Source: J084 sp964471405
Lineage (GTDB): Bacteria; Pseudomonadota; Alphaproteobacteria; Sphingomonadales; Rhodothalassiaceae
Direction of reading: 5' to 3'
Assembly: GCA_964471405.1 (NCBI GenBank)
Contig: CAYYGH010000005.1
Coordinates: 5,485 to 69,484, forward strand
Length of the DNA: 64,000 nt
Shown: positions 17,457 through 25,216 of the stretch, piece after piece
Layout: the number at the start of each line of letters is the position of its first letter
How positions within the stretch are numbered: the stretch's first letter is position 1
Program-made: the position numbers and the translations under genes
Notes under the pieces: model-generated
Told to the model about the DNA's origin: nothing
What the model saw: the letters and a program-made list of their open reading frames with translations, nothing else
Databases searched by the model: none

Positions 17457-18485
17457 ATGTCCATCATGCAAAAGGCCCTGAGGGCCGCCGGCTTGACGGT
17501 GGCGGCGGTCTGCTGTCTTGCATTCGTGTGGGCGGGGACGGCGCTAGCGGCACCCTGTCTGATCTTCGTGCATGGCAAGCAGACCGACACCGGCACCTAT
17601 ACCGACTGGAACAAGGCCCGGAACTACTGGGTGAATGGCAGTCACGACTTCATTCGCACGGCCACCAAGAACTTTGCGACGTCCTATTACGTCGTGGGCT
17701 ACAACGGCACGCGGCCCTACTGGGAATCCCAGTCGGCCGGCGAGGTGGCCAACGAGATCGTCAATGCCACCAATGGCGGAGCCGACGGTGGCGGCCATCG
17801 CTGTGCGCAGACCTGGGCGCAAGGTGGCACCTTCTGGGTGATCGCGCATTCCATGGGCGGAACGATCATGGACTTCATCCTGGGCAACAACGACCCGTCC
17901 GACCCCAACTTCAATTTCTCGGGGCCCTTTGACGTGGTCGCCCAGCGCATCTCGCTCGTGATCACGCTCGGCGGTGCGCATCGCGGTTCCCAGGGCGCGG
18001 ATGCGGTCTGTGGCCAGTCCAACTTTCTCTGCAACTTCCTGGCAAGTTTCATCCAGAGCTGTGATGATGCGACGTTCTGGCTGCGCAGCTCGGATGACGT
18101 GCAGGTGCGCACCTTTTCCTCCGCTCCGGCCCGCAACATCTACCTGACCGGCGGGTTCGAGGCGATCTTCGGGGCAAGCGCCTGTCTGTCTGGCGAAGAC
18201 GATGGCGTGGTGCAGTATGCCTCCATCTTCGCCTGCGGCGGCAGTGCCACAACCGGCTACGACAATTCCAACGTCTGCGGGAACAGCTTCAAGCAGGAAG
18301 CCTTCGGCTTCCGCAATCTTGACGGGGCGCATGAAAATCACAGTGACGAACGGGACGACAGCGACTCGGACGAGCGCCGTCAGGTTCCCGACGGCATCTG
18401 GCAGTGCAATGGCGCGCCCTGCCCGCCCAACACGCTTGCGACATCTTCCATGACCACCGCAGCCTTCATCGCGCTGCTCTACTAG
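17457..18485 (+). CDS. secreted alpha/beta hydrolase, lipase/esterase-like
   Basis: 342 residues with a clear Sec signal peptide (hydrophobic LTVAAVCCLAFVWAGTALA, cleavage near residue 32). The mature protein starts CLIFVHGKQTD, the HG oxyanion-hole strand typical of lipases. The nucleophile elbow is IAHSMGGTIMDF (Ser about 132). Likely acid and base residues are in the SGEDDGVVQYAS stretch and in LDGAHENHSD. Six or more cysteines in the mature part suggest disulfides, in keeping with export. A very acidic patch (DERDDSDSDERR) follows the putative catalytic His. The ribosome site GAGGGAGGG is strong. The gene is followed after 29 bases by another exported protein and is flanked by two TPR kinases. 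The substrate is unknown. Confidence 0.8.
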   Translation: MSIMQKALRAAGLTVAAVCCLAFVWAGTALAAPCLIFVHGKQTDTGTYTDWNKARNYWVNGSHDFIRTATKNFATSYYVVGYNGTRPYWESQSAGEVANEIVNATNGGADGGGHRCAQTWAQGGTFWVIAHSMGGTIMDFILGNNDPSDPNFNFSGPFDVVAQRISLVITLGGAHRGSQGADAVCGQSNFLCNFLASFIQSCDDATFWLRSSDDVQVRTFSSAPARNIYLTGGFEAIFGASACLSGEDDGVVQYASIFACGGSATTGYDNSNVCGNSFKQEAFGFRNLDGAHENHSDERDDSDSDERRQVPDGIWQCNGAPCPPNTLATSSMTTAAFIALLY

Positions 18486-18514
18486 GGTCATGGGGAGAAA
18501 CGGGAGATCATGAA

Positions 18515-19573
18515 ATGAAGCGGTTTGTCACGATTGCGGTTGCCGGCCTTGCCCTGGCTGTGACCGCACGCCCCGCAGCGGCCCAGAAAATCTGGGACCC
18601 TGCCCAACATCTGCCTGACATTGCAGCCCAGTCGGCTGCGGACTACCGCGCCCGCGCCCGGTTTCCGGCCTGGTGCGTGCCGGTGGCGCCCGGCCAGCCC
18701 GATCCGCTCAAGGCCAAGCGGCATCCGTCGCCCGTCGCTCTTCCGAGCGAAGACGGCAGCACGCTTGCCGTCTGGGGTTCGGACATCCGCTACGAAGCCG
18801 GCGATACGGCCGTCTTCTATGCACGCCTCGATGTCGTCTCCAGCCAGGATGAGGATGATCTGAAGGTCCCTCGTGGTCGGATCAGGCGATCCGGCTGGCG
18901 GGTGCTTGCCGAAGTGGTCCATCCCAAGCACGGCACAATGACCCGCTTCGTGCTGCGCGACGATGGCGTGGGTGTGGATGAAAAGCGTGGTGACGGGATC
19001 TACACCGGCCGCTTTCGGCTGCCCTTGAAGGCCGCCCCCGCGCTGGGCACGGCCGAGAACTACATGGTGCTCGTCAAGGCCAAGGGGCCGCGCGGGCGCC
19101 TGCTGAAGGGCATTTCGGGCTTTCTGTTTTCGAACCCGGCAGCCCGCCTGACCGGCCGCTACCGGGATTACGTGGAAAATGGCGATCTGGTGATCGAGGC
19201 TGAGGCCCGCGTGCTCAAGAGCGGCCGGTTCCACCTCTCGGCCAGTCTGCATGATGCACGCGGACAGCCGCTCGCCGTTGCCCAGACCGCCGAGCGGCTT
19301 GCGCCCGGCACCCATTGGATGCGGCTGCGCTTCTTCGGAGCGGCGCTGCGAGAAAGCGGGCACAGCGGTCCCTACTGGCTGGATTCGGTCAGCCTGACGA
19401 CAACGGGCACCTTTCCCAATGCTCTGGGGCCGATGTATGAGGATGCCCATGTCACGCGCCCCTATCTTGTCAGCGATTTCCACAACCGGCCCTTTGCCAA
19501 TCCGGACCTGATGGAGGCGGCCGAGCGTCTTGAACGCCTGTCCGCTGAACGGGCAAAAGCCGGCGGAAACTGA
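18515..19573 (+). CDS. exported protein with choice-of-anchor X-like beta domain
   Basis: 352 residues from the ATG at 18515; the open frame upstream overlaps the hydrolase and is a shadow. The signal peptide is KRFVTIAVAGLALAVTARPAAA. The central part contains MTRFVLRDDGVGVDEKRGDGIYTGRF-type sequence (DDG...GDGIYTGRF), the motif of choice-of-anchor X / Ig-like extracellular domains. A second beta-rich domain (about residues 205-310) ends in YWLDSVSLTTTGTFPNALGP. It is co-directional with and 29 bases from the secreted hydrolase, so the pair is probably co-transcribed, the second perhaps assisting folding or surface display of the first. That link is inference. Confidence 0.7.
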   Translation: MKRFVTIAVAGLALAVTARPAAAQKIWDPAQHLPDIAAQSAADYRARARFPAWCVPVAPGQPDPLKAKRHPSPVALPSEDGSTLAVWGSDIRYEAGDTAVFYARLDVVSSQDEDDLKVPRGRIRRSGWRVLAEVVHPKHGTMTRFVLRDDGVGVDEKRGDGIYTGRFRLPLKAAPALGTAENYMVLVKAKGPRGRLLKGISGFLFSNPAARLTGRYRDYVENGDLVIEAEARVLKSGRFHLSASLHDARGQPLAVAQTAERLAPGTHWMRLRFFGAALRESGHSGPYWLDSVSLTTTGTFPNALGPMYEDAHVTRPYLVSDFHNRPFANPDLMEAAERLERLSAERAKAGGN

Positions 19574-19631
19574 ACGAAAAGGCAGGACGCCTTCGTTCTG
19601 CCATCCGGGCAAAGCCCGAGCAACGATCGGG

Positions 19632-19662
19632 AAGGCGCAACTGCCAGAGGCGGTTGCGCCTT
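19632..19662 (+). terminator. terminator between the exported-protein gene and the convergent second TPR kinase
   Basis: Ten-base perfect arms (AAGGCGCAAC and GTTGCGCCTT) are extended inwards by GCC-AGA-GGC and followed by TTCCTTCCC. It lies 58 bases beyond the stop at 19573, between convergent genes, so it may serve both. Confidence 0.75.
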
Positions 19663-19748
19663 TCCTTCCCGTTCGGAACCGCGTCACCTGGAGAGCAAGG
19701 GGGAGCCGGAGCGGATATCGAACGCGGCCCCACCGCACGAGCGGCGTT

Positions 19749-21905
19749 TCAGGCCATCCCTTCACTGCGCTCGGGCGGAAAATGCACCACAACCCGCGTA
19801 CCCTCGCCGAGGCGCGAGACAATTTCCCAACTGCCATCATGCGCGCGGACCAGTTCGTCCACGATCGCAAGACCGAGTCCCGAACCGGAGGCATCATCAG
19901 CCGGCCCGCTCCAATGGCTGCGTGGGCGACCGAAGCGGGTGCGGGCCTCAGCCAGCTCTTCTTCGCTCATGCCCGGCCCCTCATCGGCCACGACAATCTC
20001 GATCCCGCCATCTGCGGCCGCATGCGCCGTCAAACGGATGGTCGTGTCCTCATCGGCATATTTGATGGCATTGCCGAGCAGATTGATCAGTATCTGACGC
20101 ACCAGCCGATGATCCGCCCGCAAATGCGGCAGATTCTCGGGCACCTCCACCTGGATGATCTTGCGGCGATCACGGGCCTCCGGCTCCAGAAGCCGGACGA
20201 CAGTCATCACATCATCGGCAAGCGGTCTTGTGGTTTCCACCAGCTTTGGAGGACCGGCCGCCTGTTCGCTTGCTTCGATGAGATCGTTGATCACCGCCAG
20301 CAGATGCCGTCCCGAGCTTGCGATCGCCTGGAAATGCTGGCGATAGCGGTCATCCGCAAGGGAACCATGGGGCTCCTGAAGCGTCCATTCCGCAAAGCCG
20401 ATGATGGCATTCAGGGGTGTGCGCAGTTCATGGCTCATTGCAGCCAGAAATTCGTCCTTGCGCCGGCTGGCACGCTCCGCCTCAAGACGGGCGCGCGCCA
20501 AGGCCTTCGCCGTATTGCGCTGGTAAAGAAAAAGCAGCAGCAGAATGACCAGGACCACACCAAGACCTGCTGCGAGCTGCCGAGCCAGCCCCAGCCGATG
20601 GAGATGACGGCTGGCCCCCTGGCGCCCCTGCGCCGCCAGCACTTCGGCCTCTTCCAGCTCGTTGAGAAGGGATGAAAGCACAAAAGCCGCCTCCCGGCGA
20701 AAGATTTCTCTTATCGCCTCCAACCGTATCCGGGCATACTGGCGCATGGCCGCAATCGCTTCTTCACCTTGGCCGCTTGCGGCCGCCAGTTCCGCAGCGA
20801 TGAGGGCCTGATAGCTGGCGTATTCGGATCGAAAGTAGGTCCGTGGCACCGCCTTCATCAGTTTCTCGCCCTCCGCAAACCATTTGCGCGCATTCTCCCG
20901 GTCACCCCGTGTCAAGGCGTTGAGCGCCCGGTGCTGGGCGATTGCCGCCAGATACAGCGGCCGCGGCGTGAAGGCCGCCAGAGCGGCCCGGGCATGCTGA
21001 TCCGATCGGTCGGGATCGCCGAGATTGTGCCAGACCTTCATCAGACCATATTCGCCGAAGAAGACGCTCGGCGGCGATCCTTGAGCCCGGCCGAGAGCCA
21101 CCAGTCGTCCAAAGAGCAGCCGCGCGGCCTCCGACTGGCCGGAACGATTGAGAAGATTGCCGATATGATAGACGATTTCAGCCGTGTTGGCCGGGCCCGG
21201 GAGAGCCTTGCGCAGGCGAAAGGCCGCATCATAGCTGCGCACGACACCCTTGAGATCCAGAAAACTTGCGGAAACCTCGCCATAGCCCAGCAGCAGCGTA
21301 GCCATCAGGATCTGACGGAGGTGGGCAGGCGCATCCCGAATCTCCGCAGCCGCCTGCGCCAGTGACCGGATCGCTTCCTGCGGCCTGTTCGTGAAGGCAT
21401 CAAGATGGGCCTGGGCAAGACGCAGCCACACCCGCGCCGGCACCGGCAGACTTTCGACATGCGTGCGGGCCAGCAGCGCGGCCAGCCGCTTTTCCGCTTC
21501 TTCGAGGTGATAGTCGAAACTGGGCTCAAGCGCCCGTTCCAGATCTACGGCAAACCGCCAGAGCGGATCATCGCCGGCCTCTTCTTCAAGCTGGACGAGC
21601 AGGCGGTCGCTTTCCGCCTCCTCACCCAGCCAGCGCGCCATGCGCACCGCAAGAAGCAGGCGTTGACGACGAAGATCCGGATCCTGCTCCCCGGCAATCT
21701 GCGCCTTGATGCGCACAAGAGCCGCCTTGCTCCACAGCGTCCCCTGATCGAGCCAGGCATCAGCCACCTGCTTGGCTCTCTCGAACAGGAAGGGCTCTTT
21801 CTCCTGAGGAAAGGAAACCGCCGGCCAGAGCAAGACCGCCCACAGCCACGGAAAGCCCCACCACCCCCATCCTTTCTTGCGCCCGCCTGGCCGACCAAAA
21901 GGCAT
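19749..21905 (-). CDS. TPR-containing membrane sensor histidine kinase (second of two)
   Basis: 718 residues built like the kinase at 14791-17115. It has an N-terminal hydrophobic signal/anchor (WLWAVLLWPAVSF), a helical-repeat sensor region (about 40-430), one membrane helix (about 443-462, LAAGLGVVLVILLLLFLYQR) and a HisKA domain with the phospho-acceptor His near 492 (FLAAMSHELRTPLNAIIGF). HATPase_c boxes are LINLLGNAIKYA, VVADEGPGMSEEELAE and SGSGLGLAIVDELVRAHDG. There is no receiver domain and no adjacent response regulator. Conserved segments such as SSGRHLLAVIND match RSGRHLLDIINN of the first kinase, which supports an old duplication. It is convergent with the exported-protein gene at 18515. 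Confidence 0.9.
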   Translation of the reverse strand: MPFGRPGGRKKGWGWWGFPWLWAVLLWPAVSFPQEKEPFLFERAKQVADAWLDQGTLWSKAALVRIKAQIAGEQDPDLRRQRLLLAVRMARWLGEEAESDRLLVQLEEEAGDDPLWRFAVDLERALEPSFDYHLEEAEKRLAALLARTHVESLPVPARVWLRLAQAHLDAFTNRPQEAIRSLAQAAAEIRDAPAHLRQILMATLLLGYGEVSASFLDLKGVVRSYDAAFRLRKALPGPANTAEIVYHIGNLLNRSGQSEAARLLFGRLVALGRAQGSPPSVFFGEYGLMKVWHNLGDPDRSDQHARAALAAFTPRPLYLAAIAQHRALNALTRGDRENARKWFAEGEKLMKAVPRTYFRSEYASYQALIAAELAAASGQGEEAIAAMRQYARIRLEAIREIFRREAAFVLSSLLNELEEAEVLAAQGRQGASRHLHRLGLARQLAAGLGVVLVILLLLFLYQRNTAKALARARLEAERASRRKDEFLAAMSHELRTPLNAIIGFAEWTLQEPHGSLADDRYRQHFQAIASSGRHLLAVINDLIEASEQAAGPPKLVETTRPLADDVMTVVRLLEPEARDRRKIIQVEVPENLPHLRADHRLVRQILINLLGNAIKYADEDTTIRLTAHAAADGGIEIVVADEGPGMSEEELAEARTRFGRPRSHWSGPADDASGSGLGLAIVDELVRAHDGSWEIVSRLGEGTRVVVHFPPERSEGMA

Positions 21906-22019
21906 ACCTGTTCCTTCATGTCGCCATTATGATAGCAAAAATGTCACTGCCGGTCCTAGCCTTGCGTGATTGCCCGAAAACCGGCGGATATTTCAATCAT
22001 TCATGGAAGAACACGGAAC

Positions 22020-22667
22020 ATGCACACTGACCAGCCGAGCCAGTCTCCCGCGGACGAGACGACTGCCCCTTTGCCCATGGGCGGGACGATCAGACCCCTG
22101 GCCATCCGGCCTCTCGGTCTGCAGTTTCACAGCCCGTATCTGGATATCGATGCCGCCGAGCTCGTCTGGCCGGAGCGGGGAAAGGCGGAAAACGGGAAAA
22201 AGGTCGTCCGGCATGTCCATTACCGTGTCGTCCGTCGTGATGCCGTTGCGGTGCTTGCGCATGTGCCGGACCGGGATGCCTTCGTCTTCGTGGAACAGTA
22301 TCGCTATCCCGCGGCAGCAAAGGAGGACGGCGTGCTGCTCGAAATCCCGGCCGGCGTCATCGAAGACGGCGAAGAGCCCCAAAAGACGGCCGAACGGGAA
22401 CTGCGTGAAGAGGCCGGTGCCACATTGAAGACGATTGAGATCATCACGACCGCTTTCGCCTCGCCCGGCTACAGTGATGAGCGGCTCCTGCTCTACTACG
22501 GCACGGTTGACCGGTTGGTGGATGAAGGAGGTGGAGCCGATCTCGGTGAGCGGACGCGTCGTCGTCTCGTGCCGCGCGCTGAAGCATGGGGGATGTGGCG
22601 CCGCGGTCACATCCGGGATCTCAAGACCTTCGCCGCCCTCGCCTGGTTCTTTGCACAAAAGTCATGA
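22020..22667 (+). CDS. Nudix hydrolase
   Basis: 215 residues from the ATG at 22020; a GTG at 21966 would lengthen it. The Nudix box is complete: the G of AGVIEDGEEPQ, then TAERELREEAGA, giving the REUXEEXGU core that binds divalent metal. The preceding strand DAFVFVEQYRYPAAAKEDGV and the following AFASPGYSDERLLLYYGTVD resemble the ADP-ribose pyrophosphatase branch (EQYR and SPG motifs), so a nucleotide-sugar substrate is likely. It is divergent from the second TPR kinase. Confidence 0.85.
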   Translation: MHTDQPSQSPADETTAPLPMGGTIRPLAIRPLGLQFHSPYLDIDAAELVWPERGKAENGKKVVRHVHYRVVRRDAVAVLAHVPDRDAFVFVEQYRYPAAAKEDGVLLEIPAGVIEDGEEPQKTAERELREEAGATLKTIEIITTAFASPGYSDERLLLYYGTVDRLVDEGGGADLGERTRRRLVPRAEAWGMWRRGHIRDLKTFAALAWFFAQKS

Positions 22668-22829
22668 GCGGCCATGCCGGATCCGGAAGATGCCCAGCCG
22701 ACACACCGGCACTCCCGCCTCTTGCTGCCATCCTTCTTTTGCCCATTCTTCTGAAAAAGCCCCCACCGCATGGCTCGCACCCTTTCCTCGACGGGCGCTG
22801 CCGACTTCTCCCTTTTCCTGCAAACGGGG

Positions 22830-22922
22830 TTAGAACAGACCGAAAATGATGTTTGCGATCACAAGAAAGAAGGCGATGAAGAGAACGCTGAAAAAGATCG
22901 CACGTTGCAGATCGCCTTTCAT
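22830..22922 (-). CDS. 30-residue single-pass membrane peptide coupled to the phosphodiesterase gene
   Basis: The frame encodes MKGDLQRAIFFSVLFI followed by AFFLVIANIIFGLF, a charged head and one long hydrophobic helix. Its ATG at 22922 overlaps the TGA of the upstream glycerophosphodiesterase gene in an ATGA arrangement, a strong sign of real translation by coupling. No family is recognised. It could anchor or regulate the exported phosphodiesterase or act in the envelope on its own. Confidence 0.6.
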   Translation of the reverse strand: MKGDLQRAIFFSVLFIAFFLVIANIIFGLF

Positions 22923-24034
22923 GGCGTCGCCGGCTCCTTCTTGCCGTCATCTCCTCTCCCACGAGCCAGCACATCCGAAATGATGCGCCGGGCGGTATCG
23001 GGAAAGTCCGTAAACACGCCATCCACCCCGAGCGCGAAGACGGCCTCGTAGAAGGCCTCCACACCGGGAGCGGTCGGTGGCAGACGGTCATCCCGCAGCG
23101 TCCAGGGATGCACGGCAAGCCCCAGCTCATGGGCGTGCCGCACATAGCCGGCATCCGCCCCGGTGGACGAAAACAGCAGCCGCAGCGACGGGCCGACCGC
23201 CTGGGCATAGGCTGCCGCTTCGTCCAGTGCCACTGACGGGCGGAACCGCCCTGGCTCACCCGCCACCGGCAATGCATCGACAAGCTGAACCAGAGGAGCG
23301 GTCATGCGCTCGCCCAGAGCCTGAAGCGTCTCCGGCTCAAAGGCCTGCAGATAAAGGCGTGCCGGATCCGTGAAACCGGCCCTTTTGAGCGTTTCGACAA
23401 AGACGGGAACGGGGTCGAGACCTTCGGCAAGAAAGAAGGGCCGCTGCTTGATTTCGGGATACATCCCGACAACGCGTCCTTCCCGTTCGGCCGCCTGGAG
23501 CAGAGCGAGAATTTCCTCCAGCCGGGGGATGGGCTCGCGCCCATCGTAGCTGTGATCACGATCGGCAAACGCCTGACGTGTCCGCAACCGCCTGAGCTCG
23601 TCATAGGTGAAATCGCTCACATACCAGTCTTCCCGCTCTCCCACCCGCCGGCGCCGATCTGCGAACTCCGGATGGTCGGCGACATCGGTGGTATCCGAAA
23701 GATAGATGTCATGGCGGGCAACCAGAATGCCATCACGCGTGATCACGAGATCGGGCTCGATGAAGTCCGCCCCCATCTCGATGGCAAGCCGATAGGCCGC
23801 CAAGGTATGCTCGGGGCGGTGCCCACTGGCACCACGGTGAGCGATGACGATCGGCGGCCGTTGATCGCGCGTGGGATACGGCCAGCGCATGGCCCCGGCT
23901 CCTTTCCTCTCCTGCGCTCGCAGACCCGTGCCGCGCAGCAGACCCGTCATGCCTGCCAGCCCCGCCACGGTGCCACGGGCAAGTCCGGCCATCAGCTGAC
24001 GGCGCGTCAATCCCTTCCTTGGATCCGTCTGCAC
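22919..24034 (-). CDS. exported glycerophosphodiester phosphodiesterase (GlpQ-like)
   Basis: 371 residues from a GTG at 24034; the open frame reaches 24247, but that extension is arginine/cysteine-rich and unlike coding sequence. A twin-arginine signal is present (LTRRQLMAGLARGTVAGLAG). GDPD-family landmarks are IVIAHRGASGHRPEHTLAAY, IEPDLVITRDGILVARHD, MYPEIKQR, and the C-terminal ALGVDGVFTDFPDTARR. These provide the two catalytic His and the metal-binding Glu/Asp residues of the periplasmic GlpQ type. It cleaves glycerophosphodiesters to glycerol-3-phosphate and an alcohol, probably in the periplasm. It is followed by the coupled 30-residue membrane peptide. Confidence 0.88.
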   Translation of the reverse strand: MQTDPRKGLTRRQLMAGLARGTVAGLAGMTGLLRGTGLRAQERKGAGAMRWPYPTRDQRPPIVIAHRGASGHRPEHTLAAYRLAIEMGADFIEPDLVITRDGILVARHDIYLSDTTDVADHPEFADRRRRVGEREDWYVSDFTYDELRRLRTRQAFADRDHSYDGREPIPRLEEILALLQAAEREGRVVGMYPEIKQRPFFLAEGLDPVPVFVETLKRAGFTDPARLYLQAFEPETLQALGERMTAPLVQLVDALPVAGEPGRFRPSVALDEAAAYAQAVGPSLRLLFSSTGADAGYVRHAHELGLAVHPWTLRDDRLPPTAPGVEAFYEAVFALGVDGVFTDFPDTARRIISDVLARGRGDDGKKEPATP

Positions 24035-24271
24035 CCTGCCCTTGCCCTCATCGAAAGATCCACCGCTTGCGCTCTTGAGACAGGCTTTCCAAGACGGCAC
24101 AATAAGAGGCAGACCGGCAGACGGGCAAGAAGCGACTTCCGGGGGAAGGCAGCAGCGCCTGTCGCAGTCGGTATCGGATGCTCTGATGGAGATCCTCGTG
24201 CGATCATCCGTAGGGCAGCCGGTGCGGGATGGTGACAGGCAGGTCAAAGGGGCTCATGGGGGATTGTGCAC

Positions 24272-25216
24272 ATGGCGCATGACAGGCTTGAGGAGCGGCT
24301 GCGCGCACCGTTCACGGATCCGCAGATCACGGCTGATGGCGAGCCCCGGGCCCGCGTGCGGCTGACAAGGCTGCGGACGCTGTGGTTCAACACCGGCACC
24401 CTCTGCAATATCGCCTGCGCCCACTGCTATATCGAATCCTCACCCCGCAATGACCGCCTGGCCTATCTTACGGCCGAGGATGTCAGCCGCTATCTCGACG
24501 AGCTTGATGCGCTTGCCATCGGCCCCATTGAAATCGGCCTGACTGGTGGCGAGCCTTTCATGAACCCGGACATCATCCGCATCATGCGGGATGCTCTCGG
24601 CCGAGGACATCGCCTGCTGGTGCTCACCAATGCCATGAAGCCCATGTGGCACAAGCGCGCCGCCCTCTATGACCTCGGACAGCGTTTCGGTGACCGGCTG
24701 AGCCTGCGGGTGTCGATCGATCATTACGATCCCGCCCGCCATGAAGAGGAACGCGGCCCGCGCAGCTTTGCACCGATGCGCGAAGGCTTGCGCTGGCTGT
24801 GTGAGAACGGCTTTACGGTCACGGTTGCCGGGCGCCTGCGCTGGGGCGAGGAGGAGGAGAGGATGCGCGCCGGTTTTGCCGCCTTCTTTGCACGGGAAGG
24901 CATCACGATCGACGCCTTTGATCCCGAGCAGCTCATTCTCTTCCCGGAGATGGATCCGAACCGCCCCGTGCCCGAGATCACGACTGCCTGCTGGGACATC
25001 CTGGGGGTGCGGCCTGAGGACGTGATGTGTGCTTCAAGCCGGATGGTGGTCAAACCCAAAGGCGGCCGGACGCGGGTGCAGGCCTGCACTCTGCTCGCCT
25101 ATGACCCGCGCTTTTGCACCGGTGAAAGCCTGGCGGAAGCGATCGCCGCCGAGGTGCCGCTCAACCATCCCCATTGTGCCCAGTTCTGCGTGCTCGGAGG
25201 CGGCAGCTGCTCATGA
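24272..25216 (+). CDS. radical SAM protein of unknown substrate
   Basis: 314 residues. The radical SAM cluster motif is TLCNIACAHCYIES (CxxxCxxC). The GGE motif is GLTGGEPFMNPDII, and a barrel strand SLRVSIDHYDPARHEEERG follows. Five further cysteines occur in the C-terminal half: TTACWDILG, VMCASS, VQACTLLAY, RFCTGES and a terminal HCAQFCVLGGGSC. This suggests an additional iron-sulfur cluster, as in SPASM/twitch-type enzymes, though the exact signature is not matched. The ATG at 24272 follows GGGGGA; a GTG at 24266 is possible. Its stop overlaps the convergent thrC stop through TCATGA. No peptide substrate gene is visible next to it. Confidence 0.82.
   Translation: MAHDRLEERLRAPFTDPQITADGEPRARVRLTRLRTLWFNTGTLCNIACAHCYIESSPRNDRLAYLTAEDVSRYLDELDALAIGPIEIGLTGGEPFMNPDIIRIMRDALGRGHRLLVLTNAMKPMWHKRAALYDLGQRFGDRLSLRVSIDHYDPARHEEERGPRSFAPMREGLRWLCENGFTVTVAGRLRWGEEEERMRAGFAAFFAREGITIDAFDPEQLILFPEMDPNRPVPEITTACWDILGVRPEDVMCASSRMVVKPKGGRTRVQACTLLAYDPRFCTGESLAEAIAAEVPLNHPHCAQFCVLGGGSCS

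Noticed and set aside
22679..22700. CCGGATCCGG palindrome after the Nudix gene
   Set aside because: Ten bases of self-complementarity without a loop or T-run; expected by chance in GC-rich DNA.
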